Of a DNA stretch of 6,422 nucleotides, positions 1 through 6,194 are shown piece by piece. A program made the position numbers and the translations under genes. Numbering within the stretch: position 1 is the stretch's first letter; the number at the start of each line of letters is the position of its first letter. This DNA is from Comamonadaceae bacterium (GTDB lineage Bacteria; Pseudomonadota; Gammaproteobacteria; Burkholderiales; Burkholderiaceae), in contig CANCGU010000156.1 of the NCBI GenBank assembly GCA_947377705.1, forward strand, positions 1-6,422, read 5' to 3'. A model generated the notes under the pieces. The model was not told where the DNA came from. It searched no databases and worked only from the letters and a program-made list of their open reading frames with translations.

Positions 1-149
1 TTGAAGGCGCTGCCACTTGGGGGCGCAGCAACGGTGTGATGGGTGGGGTGGCCAAGCAGTTCAGCAATGCTGAGCTCAAAGAGCTGGCCAACTACATGGC
101 CGCACAGCAAGGCGATTTGAAAACCGTACCGCAAAGCAAGTTCCGTTAA
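1..149 (+). CDS. class I c-type cytochrome, C-terminal fragment
   Basis: The reading frame is open from base 3 and ends at TAA 147-149, giving 48 residues; the start and any CxxCH haem-binding motif lie upstream of the window. The visible end reads GVMGGVAKQFSNAELKELA, then NYMAAQQ. This is the typical last part of a class I cytochrome c: a methionine (fragment residue 13, codon 39-41) suited to be the sixth haem ligand, followed by the closing amphipathic helix with the FS-x-x-EL-x-x-LA-x-Y pattern. Such proteins carry electrons in the periplasm. Because only the tail is seen, the subtype (c4, c5, c553 or a domain of a larger protein) cannot be decided. The gene is followed directly by a hairpin terminator, so it is the last gene of its transcript. 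Confidence 0.72.
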   Translation, partial: EGAATWGRSNGVMGGVAKQFSNAELKELANYMAAQQGDLKTVPQSKFR

Positions 150-170
150 ATCAACGGTTTGTTCAGACGA

Positions 171-196
171 AAGCCCCACGATGTGGGGCTTTTTTT
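171..196 (+). terminator. rho-independent terminator after the cytochrome gene
   Basis: A perfect 9-bp stem (AAGCCCCAC at 171-179 paired with GTGGGGCTT at 183-191) closes a 3-base loop and runs into a T tract that continues to 196, about 20 bases after the cytochrome stop codon. The T run contains the stop codon (195-197) of the convergent protease gene. Read on the minus strand, the same stem is followed only by TTTCG, so it may end minus-strand transcription too, but less well. Confidence 0.88.
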
Positions 197-2675
197 ATTT
201 GCTGTCGGAATGCCTTTGAAATTTGTGACTCATGTGGCGCACACTGGGTGCAGGCTCTTTGTGGCAGGCGCGTCGATAGGCTTGCAAAGTTTTATCGGCC
301 AAAGCGAGGATGCTTTGCGCTTCATAGCTGCCACCTTGGCGTGCTTGGCCAAAGGGAGCCCCCATCAAAAGTTCTGCGCCTTCGCTGGCATGCGCTGCGG
401 TGTAAATGTGGAATTGACCTTGTGCCACCGCATCCACCACTTCTTGGCTGAGCATCAAGTGGTGAGCGTTGCGTCGCGGAATTAACGCGCCTTGGGTGCC
501 ATCCAAGCCTTGGGCTTTGCAGGTGCGAAAGAAACCTTCGATCTTTTCGTTCACGCCACCCACCGGCAAGATCTCCCCGTTTTGATTGACCGCACCTGTG
601 ACCGCGATGTTTTGTTTGAGCGGTAGCCCCGAGAGTGATGAGAGTAAGGCGTACAACTCGGCGCAAGAGGCGGAGTCACCCTCCACGCCGCTGTACTCTT
701 GTTCAAACACCACCGAGGCGTTGAGTGCCAAAGGTGCAATGTGCGAGAACAATGCGGACAAATAGCTGTGCAAGATGAGCACACCTTTGTCGTGAATCGG
801 GCCTGACAACTTCACCTCACGTTCGATGTTGACCAACCCCTCGTTGCCTGCATAGGTGCGTGCGGTGACCCGCACGGGAAAGCCAAATGCATGGTCGCCT
901 AGTTCGATGACCGTGAGGCCATTGAGTTGACCTATTTTTTCGCCTTGCAAAGAAATTAGCCGTTCGCCGTCGGTGATGGACTCTTGCAAGCGTTGCTCGA
1001 TGTAGCCATTTCTGAAGTCGCGTGCGGCGATGGCCGCATCGACATCGGTGGCTTGTACTTTGTCTGCGCTGCGTTGGCGTGCGTGGCTGGCACTTTCAAT
1101 GATGAGCGATTCCGTGTGCGAGAACAACGCACTTTGGCGTGTTTGGTCGTCGACTTCACGATGGGTGCACTCAATCAAGCGGGCCACCGCATCGGCGTTG
1201 AAGTGTGGCAGGCCTAGACGTTGGCAGCAGTGCGCCACAAAGATGGCTGAGGCTTGGTGTGTGTCTGCACTGGCAGAAAAGCTCTCGGCAAACTCCACCT
1301 TGCACATGAAGCGGCGGAAGAACTCGGGCGCGCCTTCTTGCAGTACGTAGTATTCCTCCACCGTGCCAATCAGCACAATTTTCACGTCAATCTGTACAGC
1401 TTCGGGCTCTAGCGCGATGGCGGCAATGGGGGAGAGATGCAGGCCTGACTCCTCAATTTGCAAACGACCACTGCGCAAAAAGCGCGAGAGTTTTTCCCAC
1501 ACCAAAGCGTCGGTGAGCAAGTCGCGCACATGCAGCATCAAAAAACCGCCATGGGCTTTGAGCAAGCTGCCCGCACGGATGCGTGAGAAGTCGGTCATCA
1601 GCACATCGTCTTCGGTTTGATACTCTACGCTGCCAAACAAGGTGCGAAACACGGGGTTGTCTTCGACCAACACGGGCGCGCCGCGCGTGTCATGGTTGTC
1701 CACCGCCACATTCACACGGTAACGAAGTAGCAGGGTGTTCAAGGCTTCGAGCCGCGTCTCTTCTTCGTCATCGTCGCTGGGCTCAAACAGTTCGATGTGT
1801 TCCAGCACATCGACCATCACTTTTTGAAAGTAATGCACGATCTTGGCGTTGTCTTGACTGGATTTGGACAAGGCTTGTTGGATGCGCGCTAACTCTTGCT
1901 CCAGCATGGGTTTGATGGTTTGGCGACGCAACGCGGCCAAGCCTTCGTTTTTGACGCGGTCAATGGGGCGTGTTTTGTCGAGGAAGTTGGCAATCTCAGC
2001 ACGCAGCTCGACCTCGGCTTGGTCGATGGCGGTGCGGCGCTCTTTGGGTAGGGCCAGTGCTTCGGCCTCTGTCAAAGGCATGCCTTTGTCATCGCGCAAG
2101 GTAAAGACCAAATGCCCGCCTTCGCGAAACAACGAAAAGCTGCGCGCCTCGGCAAACGCGTCCAGTACGGCATAGGCGCGGTCTTCTTCTTGTTTGTAGG
2201 TTTTTTCGATGTGCTCGCTTTCCACTTTGAAGTCTTGGGCGGTCAGACGTTTGGGGATTTCGGCGAGCAGTGTTTTGGTCAGCTGAGCCATGTGCAGGCG
2301 TAGCTTGCGCCCTTCGCCTGCGGGGATGTGTACGGCGTGCGGATGCTCCGGCGTGTCGAAGTTGTGCAGGTAGCACAGGTCAGGTGGCACAGGGCGGGTG
2401 GCCGCCACGCTGTGCATCATTTGCTGAAGCAGGGTAGAGCGACCGCTGCCGACTTCACCCAGCACAAACAAGTTGTAGTTGGCTTGCGTCATTTCCAAGC
2501 CAAAGCGTGCCGCTGTTTCGGCGCGTTCTTGGCCAATCCAAGGCAAAGCTTGCGTCACCAACTCGGAGGTGTCGGCAAAGCCCAGTTTCTTGGGATTCAG
2601 GGTGAGCCGTAAGTCTGCGGCTGAAACCGTTTGGGCGCCGTGTGGTGGAGTGCTGGTGTGCATGTGTTTTTCCAT
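195..2675 (-). CDS. Lon-related AAA+ ATP-dependent protease (AAA_32 / Lon_C type, YcbZ-like)
   Basis: An 826-residue cytoplasmic protein of the 'Lon-related putative ATP-dependent protease' group, which lacks the Lon N-terminal substrate domain. Order of parts: short N-terminus; P-loop GEVGSGRST at 73-81; long charged helical insert about 120-300 ending in an acidic patch (298-307); Walker-B-like GGFLMLHVRD at 376-385; AAA lid about 470-550; Lon-type proteolytic domain about 570-770. The Ser-Lys dyad is present: serine 668 in EGDSAS and lysine 711 in PVGGVNEKIEGFF, the same motifs as in E. coli YcbZ. The P-loop has arginine 79 where lysine is classical. The last ~45 residues are basic and low in recognisable features. 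The gene starts 44 bases after the CaiB/BaiF stop, so it is probably co-transcribed. Start is uncertain: an in-frame TAG lies two codons before the first ATG, which has no clear Shine-Dalgarno; a second ATG four codons later (2661-2663) is preceded by GGAAAA and may be the true start. Confidence 0.93.
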   Translation of the reverse strand: MEKHMHTSTPPHGAQTVSAADLRLTLNPKKLGFADTSELVTQALPWIGQERAETAARFGLEMTQANYNLFVLGEVGSGRSTLLQQMMHSVAATRPVPPDLCYLHNFDTPEHPHAVHIPAGEGRKLRLHMAQLTKTLLAEIPKRLTAQDFKVESEHIEKTYKQEEDRAYAVLDAFAEARSFSLFREGGHLVFTLRDDKGMPLTEAEALALPKERRTAIDQAEVELRAEIANFLDKTRPIDRVKNEGLAALRRQTIKPMLEQELARIQQALSKSSQDNAKIVHYFQKVMVDVLEHIELFEPSDDDEEETRLEALNTLLLRYRVNVAVDNHDTRGAPVLVEDNPVFRTLFGSVEYQTEDDVLMTDFSRIRAGSLLKAHGGFLMLHVRDLLTDALVWEKLSRFLRSGRLQIEESGLHLSPIAAIALEPEAVQIDVKIVLIGTVEEYYVLQEGAPEFFRRFMCKVEFAESFSASADTHQASAIFVAHCCQRLGLPHFNADAVARLIECTHREVDDQTRQSALFSHTESLIIESASHARQRSADKVQATDVDAAIAARDFRNGYIEQRLQESITDGERLISLQGEKIGQLNGLTVIELGDHAFGFPVRVTARTYAGNEGLVNIEREVKLSGPIHDKGVLILHSYLSALFSHIAPLALNASVVFEQEYSGVEGDSASCAELYALLSSLSGLPLKQNIAVTGAVNQNGEILPVGGVNEKIEGFFRTCKAQGLDGTQGALIPRRNAHHLMLSQEVVDAVAQGQFHIYTAAHASEGAELLMGAPFGQARQGGSYEAQSILALADKTLQAYRRACHKEPAPSVRHMSHKFQRHSDSK

Positions 2676-2719
2676 TTGCTATGGCGGTCTGCGCAACAGT
2701 TGTAGCACACACGTTGTCG

Positions 2720-3892
2720 CTATGCCTTGAGGCTGCTCAATACTTCTTCGGTGTGTTCGCCCAAGCGCGGGGCCGGACGCCACACGCCAGTGGGTGTGCC
2801 ACTCATGCGCACAGGGGGACGCAGCTGGCGTAACAGGCCCTCAAACGGGTGTGGCACATCCAGCCAGCCTTGCGTGGCGGCAAGGTGTGGGTCGGTCAAC
2901 AAGTCATCGAGCTTCATCATGGGCATGACAGGGATGTCGTGCGCGGTGAAGTCTTTGATCCACTCAGTGCTGGTGCGCGTGCGCATGTGCTCGCCCACAA
3001 AAGCGTAGAGTGCATCAATATGTTTGAGGCGCTCAGCATGCGTTGCAAATCGTGGATCGGTTTGAAACAAATCGGGTTGATCCACCAGCTTTAAGAATGC
3101 TTGCCAATGCGCGTCGTTGTACATCAGGGCGCAGAGATGACCGTCTTGCGTGGCGTAGGGCTTGCGGTTGGCCGAGAGCATGCGCGTGTAGCCCATGGAG
3201 GCAATGGGGGGTTGCCATGTTTCGCCGCTCAAATGCTCGCCCAGCACAAACTGCAACAGGCATTCAAACATGGGCACTTCCACATGTTGGCCTACACCTG
3301 TGCGGTAGCGCGCAATGACGGCAGCCATCACCGCATGCACCATGTTGAGCCCCGTCACACGGTCGGCAAAGGTGGTGGGTACGTAGCGTGGCTCGGGGCT
3401 GCCGCTTTGTGTCATCAGCCAAGGTAGGCCGACAGCGCCTTGAATCAGGTCGTCATACGCAGGCCAGTCCGAATAGGGGCCGCCTTCGCTGTAGCCATAG
3501 GCACCGCACACGACCAAGCGTGGGTTGATGGCGTGCAGGGTGTCATAAGACAAGCCTAAGCGGGCCATGGATGCAGGACGAATGTTGTAGGTCAGTACAT
3601 CTGCTGTTTTGCACAAGGCCAGCAATTGCTCGCGTTGTTCGGGCTGCTTTAAATCAAGCACGACCGAGCGTTTGTTGCGGTTGGCGTTGATGAAGATGTG
3701 GCCCATGCCTGGGTGCTTCATCGGACCTGCGTGGCGCATGATGTCGCCACTGGGGGGCTCGATCTTGATCACATCTGCGCCGTAGTCGCCCAAGATTTGT
3801 GTGGCGTAGGGCCCCAGCACCACGCCTGTCAAATCAATCACACGCAAACCGGCGAGTGCGCCTTGCAGGCTTGCGTTGTCAGTCAAGCCCAT
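2720..3892 (-). CDS. CaiB/BaiF (class III) CoA-transferase
   Basis: A 390-residue protein, normal length for family III CoA-transferases, which move CoA between carboxylic acids through an aspartyl-CoA intermediate. The N-terminus has the family signature GLRVIDLTGVVLGPYATQIL (15-34), then GDYGADVIKIEPPSGD (35-50) and NRNKRSVVLDL (71-81). Aspartate 177 in FADRVTG lies where the catalytic aspartate of formyl-CoA transferase is found. Later parts include the GQHVEVPMFE segment (201-210) and TDPRFATHAERLKH (278-291). The true substrate cannot be read from sequence; family members act on carnitine, oxalate, mesaconate, succinate and others. The start codon lies 3 bases after the stop of the receptor gene (TAAGCAATG) with no Shine-Dalgarno of its own, so translation is probably coupled to the receptor. 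That pairing suggests it activates the acid bound by the receptor; this is inference. Confidence 0.94.
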   Translation of the reverse strand: MGLTDNASLQGALAGLRVIDLTGVVLGPYATQILGDYGADVIKIEPPSGDIMRHAGPMKHPGMGHIFINANRNKRSVVLDLKQPEQREQLLALCKTADVLTYNIRPASMARLGLSYDTLHAINPRLVVCGAYGYSEGGPYSDWPAYDDLIQGAVGLPWLMTQSGSPEPRYVPTTFADRVTGLNMVHAVMAAVIARYRTGVGQHVEVPMFECLLQFVLGEHLSGETWQPPIASMGYTRMLSANRKPYATQDGHLCALMYNDAHWQAFLKLVDQPDLFQTDPRFATHAERLKHIDALYAFVGEHMRTRTSTEWIKDFTAHDIPVMPMMKLDDLLTDPHLAATQGWLDVPHPFEGLLRQLRPPVRMSGTPTGVWRPAPRLGEHTEEVLSSLKA

Positions 3893-3895
3893 TGC

Positions 3896-4888
3896 TTATT
3901 CAGGTGTGATGCCAGCGGTCTTCACCCAACTTCCCCATTTTTTGATTTCAGCGTCAATGGTTTTGGCGAGCGTGACCGAGTCTTCCACGTCGAGATCAAT
4001 GCCCACGCCTTGAATTTTTTCGCGTACCTCGGGTTTCGCCAACACGGCCATCAGGGTGGCAGTGGCTTTCTTTTGCACGTCAGGGGGCATGCCAGCGGGG
4101 GCCATCAGGCCGAACCAGGCGCTCACGTTGTAGTCTTTCACCGTGTCGCCAATGGGTGGCACGTTGGGGGCTTTGCCGGCGCGCTTCTTGGTGGTCACGC
4201 CCAGGCCGCGCATGCGACCGCCATTCATTTGCGACACGGCATTGCCTGTGTCGGCAAAGGCAAATTGAATTTGGCCACCCAACAAATCCGTCAAGGCAGG
4301 CGGAATGCTTTTGTAGGGCACGTTGACAGTTTGAAGACCCGCCAACTCAGTCAGCATGGCGGCAGACACGAGTGAGCCGGATGACCCGTGGCCAAAGGCG
4401 AGTTTGCCGGGGTTGGCTTTGGCGTAACTCACAAACTCTTTCATGTCTTTGGCGGGGAAATCGTTGTTGACCATCAAAATAAAGCCGGTCTCGCCAATCT
4501 TGCCGATGGGCGTGAAGTCTTTCACGGGGTCGTAGGGCAGTTTGCGGTACAGATGCACATTGGCCGCTTGTGTGGTGCTGGTGGTGACCAAGAAGGTGTA
4601 GCCGTCGGCTGGTGCCGCTTTCACGACTTCGGCGCCCAAGATACCGTTGGCACCTGCTTTGTTTTCCACCGTGATCGTTTGTCCCATGGCGTCGCCCATG
4701 GCTTGCGCCAAGATGCGTCCCACGTTGTCAGTGGCGCTGCCTGCGCTAAATGGGACGACAAATTTGATAGGTTTGCTGGGGTAGCTTTGCGCCAGTGCAG
4801 CGGGGGCGACCAAGCCACCCAAGCTTGCAGCGGCAAAGCCTACGCACAGCGCGCGGCGAAAGTTTGACTTGATTGGAACGTGGCGCAT
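3896..4888 (-). CDS. Bug/TctC-family periplasmic substrate-binding protein
   Basis: A 330-residue extracytoplasmic receptor of the tripartite tricarboxylate transporter family, greatly expanded in Burkholderiales. The signal peptide is clear: basic start with an RR pair (11-12), hydrophobic core to about 30, predicted cleavage after ALA at 33, mature start QSYPSKPIKFVVPFSAGS. Family features follow: YPSKPIKFVVPF then GSATDNVGR (beta1-alpha1 loop that grips a carboxylate), NKAGANGILGAEVVKAAPAD (76-95), FGHGSSGS (165-172, second ligand loop), VPYKSIPPALTDLLGGQI (190-207), and a LMAPAGMPPD segment (261-270). The ATG at 4886-4888 is chosen because GAGGAGA stands 6 bases upstream and the signal peptide begins there; the longer frame to 5017 adds 43 arginine-rich residues and overlaps the DUF1841 gene. 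No TctA or TctB membrane subunit is in the window. The ligand is unknown; dicarboxylates or aromatic acids are typical for the family. Confidence 0.95.
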   Translation of the reverse strand: MRHVPIKSNFRRALCVGFAAASLGGLVAPAALAQSYPSKPIKFVVPFSAGSATDNVGRILAQAMGDAMGQTITVENKAGANGILGAEVVKAAPADGYTFLVTTSTTQAANVHLYRKLPYDPVKDFTPIGKIGETGFILMVNNDFPAKDMKEFVSYAKANPGKLAFGHGSSGSLVSAAMLTELAGLQTVNVPYKSIPPALTDLLGGQIQFAFADTGNAVSQMNGGRMRGLGVTTKKRAGKAPNVPPIGDTVKDYNVSAWFGLMAPAGMPPDVQKKATATLMAVLAKPEVREKIQGVGIDLDVEDSVTLAKTIDAEIKKWGSWVKTAGITPE

Positions 4889-4894
4889 GGTTTG

Positions 4895-4901
4895 TCTCCT
4901 C
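4895..4901 (-). promoter_or_regulatory. strong ribosome binding site of the receptor gene
   Basis: On the minus strand GAGGAGA is followed by 6 bases and then ATG (4888-4886). It is the best Shine-Dalgarno in the window and decides the receptor start against the longer open frame that begins at 5017. Confidence 0.85.
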
Positions 4902-4935
4902 GTGATGTTTGAGGAAATCTTAACCCGCCAGCGTC

Positions 4936-5370
4936 TTAGTCTTGGGTGGCGCGCCGTTGTACGGCGTCGATGTACGCGTGACCATCGGGTGGGCGGCCGC
5001 TGCGCTGGCTTTCCCAAATCATTTGGCCGAGTGCATCCATGGTCTCATGGTGGGCGTCGTGCAGCGAATCGCGCTTGGCGGTGAGCAGTTCAACGGCTTG
5101 CCGAATGCCTCGGGGCTGGTCAATCGAGCATTGCTCGCTCACCGACAGGTGCATGGATAAGTGCAAGAAGGGGTTGATTTTGCCGTCTTTGACGTCGTAC
5201 ATGCGCTCAAGTGCCGCATCGACGTCGGCGAAGTCACCGTGGTATTCAGGATGTTCGGCCACCCATTGGCTGGCGAGCGTTTCGAGCGCATCCATGGGTT
5301 GCGCATTGCGCCACTTGGCATAGACCGAACAAAAAAAGCGCCGTACGTCGGCTTGGCTAGGTTCAAACAT
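4936..5370 (-). CDS. DUF1841 family protein
   Basis: A 144-residue soluble protein matching, from memory, the DUF1841 family of beta- and gammaproteobacteria, whose members start near MF-x-PS and are about this length. Function is unknown. Visible conserved-looking blocks: MFEPSQADVRRFF (1-13), ETLASQWVAEHPEYH (30-44), NPFLHLSMHLSVSEQCSIDQ (66-85), PRGIRQAVELL (86-96), and DSLHDAHHETMDALGQMIW (101-119) followed by SQRSGRPPDG (121-130). It appears helical, without signal peptide or membrane segment, and has many histidines (40, 44, 70, 74, 104, 107, 108). The ATG at 5368-5370 is chosen because homologues start at MFxPS; an ATG three codons earlier (5377-5379) is possible, and the open frame reaches 5451 with an untypical N-terminus. 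A GGGTGA sequence lies upstream of both close starts but is not ideally spaced for either. It is the first gene of the minus-strand run, 47 bases before the receptor. Confidence 0.87.
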   Translation of the reverse strand: MFEPSQADVRRFFCSVYAKWRNAQPMDALETLASQWVAEHPEYHGDFADVDAALERMYDVKDGKINPFLHLSMHLSVSEQCSIDQPRGIRQAVELLTAKRDSLHDAHHETMDALGQMIWESQRSGRPPDGHAYIDAVQRRATQD

Positions 5371-5422
5371 GCTTGTCATTGTCACCCAGGTGTCGGGGGC
5401 TTGCTGGTCAGGGGGCACAGTC

Positions 5423-5451
5423 GTTACAGTTCGACATTCACATTGAGACAA
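5423..5451 (-). promoter_or_regulatory. candidate sigma-70 promoter for the minus-strand gene run
   Basis: Read on the minus strand, TTGTCT (5451-5446) and TGTAAC (5428-5423) are separated by exactly 17 bases; each matches four of six consensus positions. It would start transcription near 5416, about 45 bases before the DUF1841 ATG. Two copies of GAGACA (plus strand, 5445-5450 and 5453-5458) overlap and flank the -35 box. It lies in the 92-base region shared with the divergent CoA-transferase genes. For those genes I find only a weak plus-strand candidate (TTGCTG 5401-5406 and TACAGT 5425-5430, 18-base spacer). Confidence 0.4.
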
Positions 5452-5462
5452 CGAGACACACC

Positions 5463-6191
5463 ATGATCAATAAAGTTGCCGACTCCATGGCGCAAGCGTT
5501 AGAGGGCTTGACCGATGACATGACGGTGATGGTGGGCGGTTTTGGGACGGCAGGCATTCCGGGCGAGCTGTTGGATGGCTTGATTCAAGTGGTTCACGAC
5601 AGACGTATTTCCGGACTCACGGTGGTCAACAACAACGCCGGCAATGGCGATACAGGCTTGGCGGCTTTGCTCAAAACGGGCAGTGTTCGAAAAATCATTT
5701 GTAGTTTTCCTCGCCAAGCGGACAGCGATGTGTTTGATGGCTTGTACCGCGCTGGCAAGCTGGAGCTTGAGTTGGTCCCGCAGGGCAATTTGTCTGAGCG
5801 TATTCGTGCCGCGGGTGCAGGCATTGGCGGATTTTTTACGCCAACGGGTTACGGCACTGAACTGGCCAAGCACCCAGATGGGTCACCCAAAGAAACCCGC
5901 GAAATCAATGGCCGCATGTATGTGATGGAGTATCCAATCCATGCCGATTTGGCGTTGATCAAAGCCGAAAAGGGCGACCGATGGGGCAACCTTACTTACC
6001 GCAAATCGGCACGCAACTTTGGGCCTGTGATGGCCGCCGCCGCCAAGCGCACGGTGGCTTCCGTGCATGAGGTGGTGGAACTGGGGGCGTTGGACCCCGA
6101 GAGCATTGTGACCCCTGGTATCTTTGTCAGCCATGTTGTTTTAGTGCCGCGTCAGGTGACCCAAGGCGCTGGTTTTAAGAAGGTGGCTTGA
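5463..6191 (+). CDS. pcaI: 3-oxoacid (probably 3-oxoadipate) CoA-transferase, subunit A
   Basis: A 242-residue alpha subunit of a class I CoA-transferase, which moves CoA from succinyl-CoA to a 3-oxoacid; in the beta-ketoadipate pathway this makes 3-oxoadipyl-CoA. Family features: GGFGTAGIP at 25-33, VVNNNAGNGDTGLAALL (54-70), VRKIICSFPRQ (75-85), ELVPQGNLSERIRAAGAG (103-120), then GIGGFFTPTGYGT, and IVTPGIFV near the C-terminus. The start MINK is the usual one for PcaI-like proteins and fits the size; the open frame runs 30 codons further upstream (5373) through the divergent promoter region with no family resemblance. The Shine-Dalgarno is weak (CGAGAC). The stop lies 3 bases before subunit B. 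The wording of the sequence resembles 3-oxoadipate enzymes best, but acetoacetate (ScoA/AtoD) enzymes are close relatives, so the symbol is a best guess; the family itself is certain. Confidence 0.93.
   Translation: MINKVADSMAQALEGLTDDMTVMVGGFGTAGIPGELLDGLIQVVHDRRISGLTVVNNNAGNGDTGLAALLKTGSVRKIICSFPRQADSDVFDGLYRAGKLELELVPQGNLSERIRAAGAGIGGFFTPTGYGTELAKHPDGSPKETREINGRMYVMEYPIHADLALIKAEKGDRWGNLTYRKSARNFGPVMAAAAKRTVASVHEVVELGALDPESIVTPGIFVSHVVLVPRQVTQGAGFKKVA
6180..6186 (+). promoter_or_regulatory. ribosome binding site of subunit B
   Basis: AAGGTGG, inside the last codons of subunit A, stands 8 bases before the subunit B ATG. It supports this start and coupled synthesis of the two subunits. Confidence 0.65.
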
Positions 6192-6194
6192 CCC

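Noticed and set aside
159..485. 108-codon open frame on the plus strand starting before the terminator
   Set aside because: Its first part is the terminator hairpin and the rest is antisense to the protease C-terminus; no family resemblance.
2676..2719. Short inverted repeat CAACTGTTG between the CoA-transferase and protease genes, considered as an operator or terminator
   Set aside because: Four-base arms with no T tract are too short to support either role.
3698..4375. 225-codon open frame on the plus strand
   Set aside because: It lies opposite the CoA-transferase and receptor genes, is rich in His, Gly and Cys as antisense translations of such genes are, and resembles no known family.
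4388..4867. 159-codon open frame on the plus strand
   Set aside because: Antisense to the receptor gene, which has a full set of family motifs, a signal peptide and a strong ribosome binding site.
4889..5017. 43-residue upstream extension of the receptor protein
   Set aside because: Arginine-rich, overlaps the DUF1841 coding region, and would bury the signal peptide; the GAGGAGA site supports the ATG at 4886-4888.
5371..5451. 27-residue upstream extension of the DUF1841 protein
   Set aside because: Homologues, as remembered, begin at the MFxPS position; the extension overlaps the candidate promoter.
5373..5462. 30-residue upstream extension of subunit A
   Set aside because: It crosses the divergent promoter region and does not resemble PcaI-type proteins, which begin at the MINK position.
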